Source of the DNA: Aliamphritea ceti
Lineage (GTDB): Bacteria > Pseudomonadota > Gammaproteobacteria > Pseudomonadales > Balneatricaceae
Direction of reading: 5' to 3'
Length of the DNA: 64,000 bases
NCBI RefSeq assembly: GCF_024347215.1
Contig: NZ_AP025282.1
Coordinates: 3,224,001-3,288,000 of the forward strand
Positions 43,765 to 53,949 of this stretch are shown here, piece by piece (positions within the stretch are counted from its first letter, which is position 1; each line of letters begins with the position of its first letter). The position numbers and the translations under genes were made by a program. The notes beneath the pieces are model-generated. The model made no database searches. It was not told the DNA's origin and was given only the letters and a program-made list of their open reading frames with translations.

Positions 43765-45672
43765 TCAGGCGATTGCCATCTGCTCATCATCAATAGCAAA
43801 AGTCTGAGTTTCCAGATGCGAAGCAGCAAACTCCAACGCAGGAACCGGACGACCATATAAATATCCCTGTCCGCAGTCGCAACCCTCTTCCAGAATAAAG
43901 TCATTCTGTTCCTGAGTCTCAATACCTTCAGCAATAACATTAAGCTTAAGCTTCTTCGCCATGGCAATAATCGCCCGGGCTAGCTCACGGTCCTGCTCAC
44001 TGTTATCCAAGTGCGCTATGAAACCACGATCAATTTTCAGTGTATCAAACGCATACTTTTGCAAATAACTCAGCGACGCATATCCGGTACCAAAATCATC
44101 CAGCGATACACCTACACCAATTCGCTTCAATGCATTAATTACCCGGGTAGCCTGATATTCATCCTGCATCAGTACACCTTCAGTAATTTCCAGCTCCAAC
44201 ATGCTTGGCGGTAACTGAAACTCAGCCAGCAGATCAGCAACATAGCGTACCAAACCGGTATCCCGGAATTGCACAGGTGAAATATTCACCGCCATCCGCA
44301 TCGGGTATTTATACAAACGGTACCAGTTAGAAATCTGTTCAATTGCAGTACGTAAAACGAAATTACCAATATCATTAATCTGGCCGTTGCGCTCAGCCAG
44401 ACTGATAAACTGATCTGGCCGAACCTGACCAAGCACCGGATTAAACCAGCGTAATAATGCTTCTGCACCCAGTAATTTACGGCTTTCAGTCGCGATTAGA
44501 GGCTGGAAATGCAGACTAAACTCATTATTTTTCAGTGCATCAACCAAGTGAGATTCAAGCCTGCAACGCTCATCAAGCGCCAGCTGCATACTATCGGTGA
44601 AGAAAGTGTATGCACTGCCAGACACCTTACCCAGGTTCATTGCTGCACCAGCTTTCTTAAGTAAGGTAGATGCATCCGGGCCATCAGCCGGCGACATCGC
44701 CAGCCCCATTTTAATTGGTACAGTAATATTCTGCTGATCAATTACCAGCGGCTGGTTCAGGCTATGACTTAACCGGTTAGCTAAACGGACTGTTAATTCT
44801 TCAATCCGTGAGGTCACAAGTAATACAACAAACTCATTACCGGTTACCCGGGCCACATAGAAATTACCAGCCAAGTCATGACGCAAACGGTCACTGACCG
44901 TTTGCAATATCTGATCACCGACCAGATAGCCATAACTGTCATTAATGGTTTTAAAGTTCTGCAGGCCAATATATAAAACTGCAAACTGCTGGTTCGTGTT
45001 AACCGCAAGAATGTGTTCCATATGGCTAAGGAGTGCCGCCCGGTTAGGCAGCCCGGTCAGTGCATCATAACGCTGCACATATTCCAGCGTTTGCGCCATC
45101 GACGCACGGTTATCAACTTCCTTAGAAAGCTGGCCACGCAACTCAGTTAATTCTTGCTGCTGGCGTTCGTGCAATTGCGTCAATACTTCATTAGCAGCCT
45201 CAAGCCTGGCCTGACGGGCCATACTGTCGAGATCAGCTTCTATGGTTTTCTGGAAACGAGCCAGTAATGAGCGAATATTGTCGGCGTAATTATTTTCCCG
45301 GCTATCAAGAATACAGATAGTGCCGAATACCTGACCACAGGGCCAGTAAAGTGGCAACCCATAATAAGAAACCATCCCGTGCATTTCTGCCAGACACGCC
45401 TGCCATTCAGGGTGCTGAGCAATATCTGCAACATGCAATGGATTCTCATGACGGACAAATGCCTGGCATAAACTCCCCCGTACATCATGGCTTCCCTTGC
45501 TGAACGGGTTCGTCTGGTTATCACTGGCAACGAACACTTGAAGTTCTTCGCCCTGATCCCGGATTATCAGCACCGCCGGTATACTGGCGATTTCAGAAAC
45601 TAAGTCTACGGTTTGCTGCCAGCCTGCCAGTATCGAATCGGGTACTACAGCTGTTCTAATATCAACCGACAT
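43765..45672 (-). CDS. GAF-GGDEF-EAL protein, probable cyclic-di-GMP phosphodiesterase
   Basis: A 635-residue cytoplasmic protein. A GAF domain (about 10-150), coiled coil (about 150-200), GGDEF domain (about 200-355) and EAL domain (about 370-620) follow in order. The GGDEF signature is degenerate (TGNEF at 277-281) and the DLD metal motif reads GLQNF, so it should not make cyclic di-GMP. The EAL site is intact (AEALLRW at 403-409, ELEITEGVLMQ, DDFGTGYASLSYLQ, and TLKIDRGFI), so phosphodiesterase activity is expected. The GAF ligand is unknown. Monocistronic. Confidence 0.92.
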   Translation of the reverse strand: MSVDIRTAVVPDSILAGWQQTVDLVSEIASIPAVLIIRDQGEELQVFVASDNQTNPFSKGSHDVRGSLCQAFVRHENPLHVADIAQHPEWQACLAEMHGMVSYYGLPLYWPCGQVFGTICILDSRENNYADNIRSLLARFQKTIEADLDSMARQARLEAANEVLTQLHERQQQELTELRGQLSKEVDNRASMAQTLEYVQRYDALTGLPNRAALLSHMEHILAVNTNQQFAVLYIGLQNFKTINDSYGYLVGDQILQTVSDRLRHDLAGNFYVARVTGNEFVVLLVTSRIEELTVRLANRLSHSLNQPLVIDQQNITVPIKMGLAMSPADGPDASTLLKKAGAAMNLGKVSGSAYTFFTDSMQLALDERCRLESHLVDALKNNEFSLHFQPLIATESRKLLGAEALLRWFNPVLGQVRPDQFISLAERNGQINDIGNFVLRTAIEQISNWYRLYKYPMRMAVNISPVQFRDTGLVRYVADLLAEFQLPPSMLELEITEGVLMQDEYQATRVINALKRIGVGVSLDDFGTGYASLSYLQKYAFDTLKIDRGFIAHLDNSEQDRELARAIIAMAKKLKLNVIAEGIETQEQNDFILEEGCDCGQGYLYGRPVPALEFAASHLETQTFAIDDEQMAIA

Positions 45673-45815
45673 ATTTTATCTATAAATTCCACTCTCTCTT
45701 ACGTTGCTACTCAAACGTAATTGACATTATTCGGAGGCTTATTAAAACACTTATTTCAAATAGGAAAACCGTCCCGTTCACCATTTTAAGCACAGCAAAT
45801 TTCCTAAATGAAACA

Positions 45816-46418
45816 TTAGCCGCTGGCTATCAGTTGGGTCACACCGTCATAGACAAACTGTATCGCCAGTGCAGCCAGGATAACCCCCAGAAAACGGCGC
45901 AGAATTTCATCTCCAGTACGACCAATAATCACCTTCACGTAACGAGATAACAGCATCAGCACCAATGTCAGTACTGTTATAGAAATGATTGCCATCAAAA
46001 TGGATAAGTCCTGCTCGGCACTCTCTGACTGTGAAAACAACAGAATCGAAAGCGTCAGGGAACCAGGACCAGCCATCAGCGGAATCGACATCGGGAATAC
46101 TGAAATATCCCGTTTAGCGGTCGTCACCGTATATTCCACATCCTGAGTAATCATTTTAAATGCGGTGTAAAACAGCAGTAAGCCACCGGAAATTCGCAGG
46201 GCCTCAATGTTAATGCCCAGCTTATTCAGGAACGGCTCGCCGTAATTACCAAAGATAATCAGCAACAGGGTCGAAATGATGATCGACTTAACTGCCATTT
46301 TAACCCTGTGCCCGGTTTCCCCAACCGGTACCAGAGAGTGGAAAATAATTGCCGCGCCAATCGGATCAATAATAATGAACAGCGCTGTCATGGCATTCAG
46401 ATAAACCAGAATATCCAT
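45816..46418 (-). CDS. MarC family integral membrane protein
   Basis: A 200-residue inner-membrane protein with six predicted membrane segments and the MarC-family signatures FIIIDPIGAAIIFHSL near the start and PLMAGPGSLTLSILL in the middle. The family was once called a multiple-antibiotic-resistance protein, but that role has not held up and the function remains unknown. It stands alone. Confidence 0.9.
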   Translation of the reverse strand: MDILVYLNAMTALFIIIDPIGAAIIFHSLVPVGETGHRVKMAVKSIIISTLLLIIFGNYGEPFLNKLGINIEALRISGGLLLFYTAFKMITQDVEYTVTTAKRDISVFPMSIPLMAGPGSLTLSILLFSQSESAEQDLSILMAIISITVLTLVLMLLSRYVKVIIGRTGDEILRRFLGVILAALAIQFVYDGVTQLIASG

Positions 46419-46606
46419 TCAGAGAACCTTACAAACAAAAGAAAAGTAAAACACAGGCGACTTCAGCTAACGCCGGTCGCCACGAAGCAGAGCATTCAGC
46501 CCTGCACATCGACTTAAAACTATCTGACTAATATAGAAATATCGGCCGAAACTATATGTGACAGCAAGCCAGTTAAAACAAAACCGTTAAAACAAGTCTG
46601 CTAAAA

Positions 46607-47080
46607 CTAAGGACGCGCACCAATACGCACATTTCCTGTCTGCATAAACTGTGCAACTTGCTTACGCTTCCGACCAATCAGCAACGGACCATTGTCGAAA
46701 AACAAAAAGTTCTTCCAATGACGCTTAAATACGTACCAGCGGGTTTCAATAACATGTTCAACGTCATAACAGAAATACACCAGCGTATTGTCATCCCATT
46801 CAAGATGTTCCAACAACTGTTCAGGCATTTCTGCTTCGTCAGATTCCCAGCGGTTTTGCCAGGGAAAGGTTTCTTGCCAGGTAGGATTTTTATTCGCCCA
46901 GTCATCATCATAAAACAGTTCCGGATGATTACTCTCCTGACTGATTTGCTGGCGCCATACCTGCTCTGCCCTGGCTTCGCTCAGGGGTTTAATCTCATTC
47001 AGATCCGCCTCAGAAATTGGCAGGTCTTTGTGCCTGAAAATCCAAGCGCGTTTGTACTCTTCTAACGGTATGTAATTCAT
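46607..47080 (-). CDS. DUF2947 family protein
   Basis: A 157-residue soluble protein matching the DUF2947 family by MNYIPLEEYKRAWIFRHKDL at its start and by VYFCYDVEHVIETRWYVFKR. It is rich in Trp and acidic residues. The ATG at 47080 is preferred because the family begins there; an upstream ATG at 47122 adds 14 residues without a ribosome-binding site. It lies 57 bases after the NlpC/P60 gene, same strand. Function unknown. Confidence 0.78.
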   Translation of the reverse strand: MNYIPLEEYKRAWIFRHKDLPISEADLNEIKPLSEARAEQVWRQQISQESNHPELFYDDDWANKNPTWQETFPWQNRWESDEAEMPEQLLEHLEWDDNTLVYFCYDVEHVIETRWYVFKRHWKNFLFFDNGPLLIGRKRKQVAQFMQTGNVRIGARP

Positions 47081-47136
47081 TTGATAAACCAAAGCTGCCG
47101 CATTGCTATAAAGCTGCGGCATAAAGAAAACAGGTA

Positions 47137-47718
47137 TTATCTGTCGGCCAGAGACTCCGGCACAGCATCCATAACGATATCAGGACGACGGGCCTGCCAG
47201 AAGCGTTTACGCCAGTAGGGGTTGGACAAAGGCGTAATGCTTACACCTAAGGTTTCACCCGAATGCAGGAAAGATTTATTACCAACATAGATGCCTACGT
47301 GCCTGCTGTATTTTCCGGTTTTAAAAAACACCAGATCACCAGGCTGTAATTCATCACGCGAAACCGGCTTACCGATCACCGCCTGTTTAAGCGTTGTACG
47401 CGGTAAATTAAGATCAAACTGTGCGGCAAAACTTCGCTGCACAAAAGCTGAGCAATCGATCCCTGTTCTGGTAGTACCACCCAGACGGTACGGTACTCCC
47501 TTCCAATCAGAAAACTGACGGAGTAACTGTTCCTGTATCGTTGCAACGTCGGCTGGCAGTGGCTTAGCTTTATTATAATGCCAGCCCACCACAGGCCGTT
47601 CAGCCACTGATGTCTTATCAACCACTGCAGGTTTTACCGACTGGCCTCCACAACCTGTCAGAAGCATCGCTGCTAACATGCAGCACACAATCAACCCTGT
47701 ACGAATCTGCTTAAGCAT
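47137..47718 (-). CDS. NlpC/P60 family lipoprotein endopeptidase
   Basis: A predicted outer-membrane lipoprotein cell-wall endopeptidase of the Spr/MepS type. A signal peptide with lipobox LLTGC (lipid Cys about residue 23) leads to a linker and then an NlpC/P60 domain. The catalytic Cys is in TGIDCSAFVQRSF, the catalytic His in KYSRHVGIYVGNKSF, and PYRLGGTTRTGID comes before it. The start is taken at the ATG at 47718 because the signal peptide begins there; the upstream in-frame extension is not signal-like. It probably cleaves peptidoglycan cross-links. Confidence 0.9.
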   Translation of the reverse strand: MLKQIRTGLIVCCMLAAMLLTGCGGQSVKPAVVDKTSVAERPVVGWHYNKAKPLPADVATIQEQLLRQFSDWKGVPYRLGGTTRTGIDCSAFVQRSFAAQFDLNLPRTTLKQAVIGKPVSRDELQPGDLVFFKTGKYSRHVGIYVGNKSFLHSGETLGVSITPLSNPYWRKRFWQARRPDIVMDAVPESLADR

Positions 47719-47840
47719 TCTGCTGTTCATCCTGGAAAGCACGACAGATATTTGTGCCAATAATAGCCCAAGCATTGGCACAGCAATAGAGGCAAGATAC
47801 TATTTTGGTTAAGGATTATCGAACATTTGGATAAAAAGCC

Positions 47841-48347
47841 ATGACCCAGACACCCAATTTACCTATTATTTACAGCACAGAGATCAAATCTGACTGGCTA
47901 GATTACAACAACCACATGAACGTGGCTTACTACATACTGGTTTTTGATCTGGCTGGTGTTGAACTGGTCGCTCAACTGGGCCTCAGCCCTGAATATACCG
48001 AACAACAAAAGATTTCATGGATGGTACTGGAAAACCACATCACCTATGACAATGAAGTCAGCCTAGGCCAGGAAGTAGATATCAGCTGCCGCCTGCTTGA
48101 TAACGACAGTAAACGCCTGCACCTCTATTTTGAAATGCATGCCCGCAATGCCGACGGCAGCACATATCTGGCATCAACACTTGAGCAAATGGCCATGTGC
48201 GTTGATTTGAAGGCACGTAAAGCCTGTGAGTTCCCGGTTGATATAATGACTAAAATTGAAGCATTGGCGGATAAACACGAAGCCTTGCCAATGCCCGATA
48301 ATATTGGCCGTAAAATCGGCATTCGCCGTAAACCTGCTGCAGGCTGA
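47841..48347 (+). CDS. Hotdog-fold acyl-CoA thioesterase
   Basis: A 168-residue protein of the 4-hydroxybenzoyl-CoA thioesterase-like family, with the catalytic helix motif SDWLDYNNHMNVAYY and the downstream VLENHITYDNEVSLGQEVDI. Residues DNDSKRLHLYFEMHA form the second strand set. It is followed three bases later by the DUF2157 membrane protein gene, so the two form a transcript. The substrate is unknown. Related proteins hydrolyse long-chain or carnitine-derived acyl-CoA esters. Confidence 0.87.
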   Translation: MTQTPNLPIIYSTEIKSDWLDYNNHMNVAYYILVFDLAGVELVAQLGLSPEYTEQQKISWMVLENHITYDNEVSLGQEVDISCRLLDNDSKRLHLYFEMHARNADGSTYLASTLEQMAMCVDLKARKACEFPVDIMTKIEALADKHEALPMPDNIGRKIGIRRKPAAG

Positions 48348-48350
48348 ATC

Positions 48351-49358
48351 ATGCTAAAACCCGACATACTTCATCGCGCCGCCGCGCAAGGACTGCTGAC
48401 ACCCGAGCAGGTTGACCCTCTGGTGGATTTTATTAATCAGCAAAACGATGCTGATCTCAATACAGCTCACGACGAAGAGCAACTTAAGTTTGTCCGCAAT
48501 TTTGGCGATATTTTTATCACTATAGGTGTTGCCTTTGTTGCCATGTCGATTGCGACTATGAATTTGCAAAGCTGGCAGTGGTGGCTCGCCGGCGGGTGTT
48601 TTGTAGCACTGGCAGAATGGCTAGTCAGACAACGGCGTCTGGCGTTACCCGGCATGGCCATTCTGCTGTCTATTATGTACTTCGTCGCCCAGGCTGCAGG
48701 CCTGCCGGAAATCGACTTGTTCGCTGACCAGTTCAGCAGCATTCCATCTCTGCTATTACTGGCAGGCTGTGCCGGCGCATTTTACTGGCGCTACGGTATG
48801 CCATTCAGCCTGCTACCTATGGCACTGAGCCTGGTTACTATTGCGCTTATAGGTTTAGGTGAACAATTACTAGAACATCAGTGGTTATTTACATTAATTG
48901 GCTTAGTCGTCTTCAGTATCGCCATCACTTTCGACAGTAAAGACAGGCAACGTAAACTGCGCTGGAGCGACTGTGGTTTCTGGTTACACCTACTGGCATC
49001 ACCATTAATTGTGCACGGAATTATGACAACGCTGATATTCTCAGACTCCCCCCTGCTGAATGCGCTTGGCAATGAGATTCTATTAATCAGCTTCTTCGTT
49101 GTGTTCATGTTGGTGGCCCTGTTAGTCGACCGCAGAGCAATGCTTGTGTCCAGTTCCAGCTATGGTATCTATGCCATTTTCACTTTATTAGAAAACAGTC
49201 CGGTCAGCGCCGAAAACTTACCACTAGTGGTATTCATAGGCTTTGGTCTGTTTATTATCTTTTTTGGCACCTTCTGGTACAGATTACGTACGGTTATTTT
49301 CCGACCGCTACAAAATTCGCGGGTTGCAAATCTGGTACCTGACTTTACCGATAAGTAA
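48351..49358 (+). CDS. DUF2157 family membrane protein
   Basis: A 335-residue protein. A cytoplasmic N-terminal part (ILHRAAAQGLLTPEQVDPLV) resembles the DUF2157 domain, followed by about nine or ten membrane segments (for instance GDIFITIGVAFVAMSIATM and FTLIGLVVFSIAITF). The family has no proven function. It begins three bases after the thioesterase stop. Confidence 0.82.
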   Translation: MLKPDILHRAAAQGLLTPEQVDPLVDFINQQNDADLNTAHDEEQLKFVRNFGDIFITIGVAFVAMSIATMNLQSWQWWLAGGCFVALAEWLVRQRRLALPGMAILLSIMYFVAQAAGLPEIDLFADQFSSIPSLLLLAGCAGAFYWRYGMPFSLLPMALSLVTIALIGLGEQLLEHQWLFTLIGLVVFSIAITFDSKDRQRKLRWSDCGFWLHLLASPLIVHGIMTTLIFSDSPLLNALGNEILLISFFVVFMLVALLVDRRAMLVSSSSYGIYAIFTLLENSPVSAENLPLVVFIGFGLFIIFFGTFWYRLRTVIFRPLQNSRVANLVPDFTDK

Positions 49359-49605
49359 CTCAGGGAATGTGTTTTTCAGCAACACACTATTAAAGAACAT
49401 ATGATTTAAGAACAGCTGACTTAACAACGAGTAATCAGTACGGAGAATATACGCTAAACAGTTGAGAGTGCTGGACTATTCCACCAGCATTCTGCAACTA
49501 TAGCCTTAACTACCAGTAACAAGCGCTTAACCATCCATTTACCCCATCTGGATTATACTGGGGGGATAATTTTTTGACTGTTCGCCCACACAAAGGGAGA
49601 TTTCC

Positions 49606-50745
49606 GTGTTGTCGCATCGTTTAATCCGCACGCCAATAATTCTGGCCGGCCTTATTTTATCTGCATCTCTGTTACAGGGCTGTGCTGAAGAAGATACCCA
49701 AACTACCGATCAGACAGCACAAACTGTGATCCGGCCCGTAAAGCTCTATAGCGTCGGTGCCCCCAAAGAAGCACCTAGCCGAACTCTCGCAGGGACAATT
49801 CAGGCATCAGATCAGGCTGATCTGAGCTTCCGGGTTGGTGGTAAAGTTGCCGAGGTTAAAGTGGATGCCGGCGACAGCGTTAAAGCCGGTGATGTCATTG
49901 CTACGCTGGATACTACCCAGTTACAGCTTGCAGCTGATTCAGCCAAAGCCCAGCAACAGAGAGCCAACGCAGTCCTTGCAGAAGCACAGCGCAAATACAC
50001 AGCCAATAAAGAACTGGTTAAGCGCGGCGTAATATCCCGGATCAGCTTTGAAAACATCGTCGCAACCCTCAAGTCCACTACCGCCGATGCCGATGCAGCC
50101 AAAGCCGAATATCAGCGTGCCCTGAAAGATCTCGACTATGCAGAGCTGCAAGCGCCTTTCAGCGGCTTGATTGCCAGCCGTAACGTAGAACCTTTCACCA
50201 ATGTTACTGCCGGCCAAAGCCTGTTCCAGATAGCTAAACAGGGCCAGCGTGAAGTTGTCGTAAGAATGCCTCTTTCGACTCTACGCTACATTAATCAGGA
50301 TACTCCAGTACGTGTTACACCTCTGATTGCGGATGAACTTAGCCTTGGAGAAGCAGCTTCCTATGCAGGTGTAATTCACCAGGTAGGATCACGTTCTGAA
50401 GCTGGCAGCGCCGTCACCATGAAGGTATTACTGCAGGGAAATGTTGCAGAGTTGCGCGATGGTATGGCTGCAGAAGTGCGTTTTAACCTCAGTTATCAGG
50501 ACAGCGGTCATCTAACTGTACCTTTCAATGCCATTATTGCAGGTGACCAGGCTGATACAGGTTTTGTATTCAAATACCAGGCAGATAGCCAGCAAGTGAC
50601 TAAGGTAGAAGTTCAGCTGATTGCCCCCCGTGACCAGGGCGTTGAAATCACCGGCGAGCTATTAGCGGGTGATCAGGTTGTTGCCGCAGGTGCGCAATTC
50701 CTCCATGAAGGCCAGCAGGTCATGCCGTTTAAAGCGGCTCAGTAA
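49606..50745 (+). CDS. RND efflux periplasmic adaptor (membrane fusion protein)
   Basis: A 379-residue lipoprotein adaptor of a tripartite RND pump. A signal peptide ends in a lipobox-like LLQGC, followed by the lipoyl/beta-barrel halves (LSFRVGGKVAEVKVDAGDSV and DYAELQAPFSGLIASRNVEP) flanking a coiled-coil hairpin (about 105-165). The start is GTG at 49606, with AGGGAG six bases upstream. It is followed after 12 bases by the RND permease gene. No outer-membrane factor is encoded in the window, so TolC or a similar protein is expected from elsewhere. Confidence 0.92.
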   Translation: MLSHRLIRTPIILAGLILSASLLQGCAEEDTQTTDQTAQTVIRPVKLYSVGAPKEAPSRTLAGTIQASDQADLSFRVGGKVAEVKVDAGDSVKAGDVIATLDTTQLQLAADSAKAQQQRANAVLAEAQRKYTANKELVKRGVISRISFENIVATLKSTTADADAAKAEYQRALKDLDYAELQAPFSGLIASRNVEPFTNVTAGQSLFQIAKQGQREVVVRMPLSTLRYINQDTPVRVTPLIADELSLGEAASYAGVIHQVGSRSEAGSAVTMKVLLQGNVAELRDGMAAEVRFNLSYQDSGHLTVPFNAIIAGDQADTGFVFKYQADSQQVTKVEVQLIAPRDQGVEITGELLAGDQVVAAGAQFLHEGQQVMPFKAAQ

Positions 50746-50757
50746 GGGAACCGGAAT

Positions 50758-53700
50758 ATGATTACCAAGCTAGCCCTGCAGGGCAACCGGGTAACCATCG
50801 CCCTGACGCTGCTGCTGTCATTGATGGGAATATTTCTCTATCAGGATTTTCCGTCTCAGGAAGAACCTGAAATTAACATCCGTGAAGCCGTGGTAACTGC
50901 CCAGTACCCGGGCCTACCACCGCAACGGGTGGAAAACTTAATCATTCGTAAACTTGAAGACGCCATCCGGCAAATTCCTGAAGTTAAAGACATTAACTCT
51001 CAGGCCAGCACTGGCTACGCACAGATAAACGTCAGCCTGTACGATTCTGTCAGTAACCTTCAACCAATCTGGCAAACACTGCGAAACAAAGTTAACGACA
51101 TTAAAAACCAGCTGCCCAGCGGCACACAAGGGCCATTCGTCAACGACGATTTCGGCCGGGTTGCTGTGGCGAGCATAGCCTTTACCGCTGAAGGTTTTAC
51201 CCTGGCAGAAATGCGCGCAACCGTTAAACGTTTTCAGGATCAGTTAACTGCCCTCAAAGGTGTCAGCCGTATAGAGCTATTAGGCAACAATCCTGAACAA
51301 ATCTATATGGAGAGCACTACCACTGAACTGAGTAATGCCGGCGTTAATATCCAGCAGGCTCTGCAAACGTTACAGAACCGTAACGTCATCAGCTCTGCAG
51401 GTCAGCTCAGTACCGGCGCGCAGCGGGTGGTAATTGAACCAACCGGTAATCTCAACAGCATAGAAGAAATCGCCAATATTCCGCTCCGGCTGGACGACGG
51501 CAGCATCATCTATCTAGGTGACCTGTTCCGCATTACCCGTGGCTATAAAGAACCCGCTGAACGTTATGCCTATTACAATGGCAAACGCGCACTGGTGCTG
51601 GCCGTATCAATGCAGAGTGGTTTCAACGTATTGTCCTTTTCAGAGCAACTGAAGCAAAGAGTCTCAGAACTGGAAAATACATTACCCTGGGGCTTTGAAA
51701 CAGATTTTGTTACTTATCAGGCAACTGAAGTAAAACGCTCTATCGATCAGGTTACCAACAGCCTGCTGCAAACTGTTGCGGTGGTTTTTGTGGTCGTCGT
51801 CATGTTTCTGGGGCTACGTACAGGTATTGTTGCCGGCTTACTGGTACCGATTACGATTCTGGTTACCCTGGTCATCATGTCTGTTATGGAAATCCCGCTA
51901 CAAAAGGTTTCCATTGCCGCCATTATCATTGCCCTTGGGCTATTGGTTGATAACGGCATAGTAGTTGCGGAAGACTATCTCACCCGGGTCAATCAGGGGC
52001 AGTCTGGCTTCCAGGCTGCCGCTACGTCCGGCAGTAAAATGATGGTACCTCTGCTAACCGCTTCTCTGACGACTATTTTTGCCTTCTATCCATTAATGGC
52101 CGGCGACAACGTCACCATTGAGTACACCCGCTCACTGGCACAGGTCATCACGATTACCCTGTTGTCTTCATGGCTGGTCGCACTGACGGTTATTCCGTTG
52201 CTGGCTATTTGGCTGATTAAAGCCCGCGGCCCACAGCAAAGTGCCGATAGCGAAACCTCGTTACAAACCGGCTACAAACGGCTACTCAACATGATACTGG
52301 GAGCACGTACTCTGTTCTTGCTGCTAATGGCAGGCTTACTGGTTCTGGCTGTCTATGCATTTGGCGCTGTGCCAAAACAGTTCATGCCGCCTAACGCCCG
52401 CCAACAATACATGATTGAACTGGAGTTACCGGCAGGCTATGCCATAGAGGCCACACAAAAACTCAGTGGCGAAGTCAGTCGCTGGCTCATGCAGGAAGAG
52501 ACTAGTCCGGAAGTAGCCAACCATGTTACCTATATAGGCTTTGGTGGTCCGCGCTTCGTATTATCCCTTAGCCCTAATGATCCGGCACCGCACCGCGCCT
52601 TTATGCTGGTTAACCTTAAAGATGGCAGTAGTCAGCAGGCTGCTATGGATAAAGCCCGTGACTATCTGAGTAATCAGTTCCCTGAAGCCCGTATCAGCGT
52701 GAAAGGTTTTGGCTCCGGTGGCGCAGAAGAAGGCAGCATCGAATATCGCATTAAAGGTCCGGATAAAATCACCCTTCGTGAAATCTCTGAACAGGTGCAG
52801 GGGCTGCTGTATCAACAACCGGGCATGATCAATATTCAGGACAACTGGGATAACAAAGTATTCAAGCTCAAGGTACAGATCGATCAGACTAAAGCCGAGC
52901 TGGCAGGCCTGAGTACCGAGCAGATATCCCGGGCACTTGATACGTTGCTCAGCAGTGGCGAAGTAACCCAGTTCCGTGAAGGTGATCAGAGCATTCCGGT
53001 AACAGTGCGTAGCGCCAGCATTGAACGTCAGGACGTCGAGCGCTTCGGTACTCTGTATGTCGGCAATGACCGTCAGGGCAACCCGGTTACACTGACCCAG
53101 ATTGCTACCTTCTATGCTGAACCGACTGAATCCCTGCAACGTCGCTACAACTTAGAGCCGACTATTAAAATTAAAGGTGTCAGCACTCTGCTTCCGGCCG
53201 GCACGATGGTCGACCGCCTTACACCGGAAATTGCGGCTCTGAATATTCCTCTTGGTTACAGCATTGAAATTGGCGGTGAAGCTGAGTCCTCCAACGATGC
53301 GACATCGGCGTTGGCCCAGAACCTGCCAATTGCCTTCGGCGCAATATTCCTGCTGTTACTGGCACAATTCCGCTCGTTCCGTAAAGTCGGCATTATCGGC
53401 ATTACACTGGTATTCAGCCTGATTGGCGCCAGCTTCGGCCTCTTCCTGTTACAGGCCAGCTTCGGCTTTATGGCGATGCTGGGCTTCCTGTCACTGGGAG
53501 GAATTATCATCAATAACGGCATCTTGCTGGTTGAGCAATTTGATGTGGAAGAAGCCAGCGGCAAGTCGCCGTACCAGTCCATCATTGATGGTGCGACATC
53601 CCGTCTGCGTCCAATTCTGGTTACCACCGGCACCAGTGTTATTGGCCTGATGCCACTAATGCTCAGCGGTGACGAGCTATGGTTTGGTCTGACAGTTGTA

Positions 53701-53790
53701 CTGGCTGCCGGCTTATTAGGCGGCACCTTGCTAACGCTAGGAGTTGTACCTGTACTCTATAGCTTGCTGTTTAAAGTGAAACGCGCTTAA
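50758..53790 (+). CDS. RND-family efflux permease (HAE1/AcrB-like)
   Basis: Inner-membrane proton-driven efflux permease, 1010 residues, with two copies of a 6-helix membrane unit and two periplasmic loops. It begins MITKLALQGNRVTIALTLLL and contains GLPPQRVENLIIRKLEDAIR in the first porter domain. In TM4 the proton-relay motif reads LLVDNGIVVAED, where AcrB has Asp-Asp; the second Asp is Asn. TM10-11 contains LGGIIINNGILLVEQF. The adaptor lies 12 bases upstream. Substrates are unknown; no regulator is adjacent. Confidence 0.94.
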   Translation: MITKLALQGNRVTIALTLLLSLMGIFLYQDFPSQEEPEINIREAVVTAQYPGLPPQRVENLIIRKLEDAIRQIPEVKDINSQASTGYAQINVSLYDSVSNLQPIWQTLRNKVNDIKNQLPSGTQGPFVNDDFGRVAVASIAFTAEGFTLAEMRATVKRFQDQLTALKGVSRIELLGNNPEQIYMESTTTELSNAGVNIQQALQTLQNRNVISSAGQLSTGAQRVVIEPTGNLNSIEEIANIPLRLDDGSIIYLGDLFRITRGYKEPAERYAYYNGKRALVLAVSMQSGFNVLSFSEQLKQRVSELENTLPWGFETDFVTYQATEVKRSIDQVTNSLLQTVAVVFVVVVMFLGLRTGIVAGLLVPITILVTLVIMSVMEIPLQKVSIAAIIIALGLLVDNGIVVAEDYLTRVNQGQSGFQAAATSGSKMMVPLLTASLTTIFAFYPLMAGDNVTIEYTRSLAQVITITLLSSWLVALTVIPLLAIWLIKARGPQQSADSETSLQTGYKRLLNMILGARTLFLLLMAGLLVLAVYAFGAVPKQFMPPNARQQYMIELELPAGYAIEATQKLSGEVSRWLMQEETSPEVANHVTYIGFGGPRFVLSLSPNDPAPHRAFMLVNLKDGSSQQAAMDKARDYLSNQFPEARISVKGFGSGGAEEGSIEYRIKGPDKITLREISEQVQGLLYQQPGMINIQDNWDNKVFKLKVQIDQTKAELAGLSTEQISRALDTLLSSGEVTQFREGDQSIPVTVRSASIERQDVERFGTLYVGNDRQGNPVTLTQIATFYAEPTESLQRRYNLEPTIKIKGVSTLLPAGTMVDRLTPEIAALNIPLGYSIEIGGEAESSNDATSALAQNLPIAFGAIFLLLLAQFRSFRKVGIIGITLVFSLIGASFGLFLLQASFGFMAMLGFLSLGGIIINNGILLVEQFDVEEASGKSPYQSIIDGATSRLRPILVTTGTSVIGLMPLMLSGDELWFGLTVVLAAGLLGGTLLTLGVVPVLYSLLFKVKRA

Positions 53791-53824
53791 ACATTCAGAC
53801 CTTTAATAACAAAGATCTAAACGC

Positions 53825-53855
53825 AAACAGGCCGGTAAAATACCAGCCTGTTTTG
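53825..53855 (+). terminator. Rho-independent terminator after RND operon
   Basis: AAACAGGC pairs with GCCTGTTT around a 13-base loop, followed by TTTGTATTCGG. Moderate U-run. Confidence 0.7.
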
Positions 53856-53949
53856 TATTCGGTCTTTTAACTTTTACAGTGAATATTCTCAGTGAACATT
53901 CTTAATGTGAACAAGGATCTAAGTGAGTAACGCAGAACAACACTAAAAA

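Noticed and set aside
43374..43796. 140-codon frame overlapping the helicase tail
   Set aside because: Frame-shifted reading of the Lys-rich tail of the helicase gene.
52561..53139. 192-codon frame antisense to the RND permease
   Set aside because: Shadow of a strongly coding gene; no start signal and no family features.
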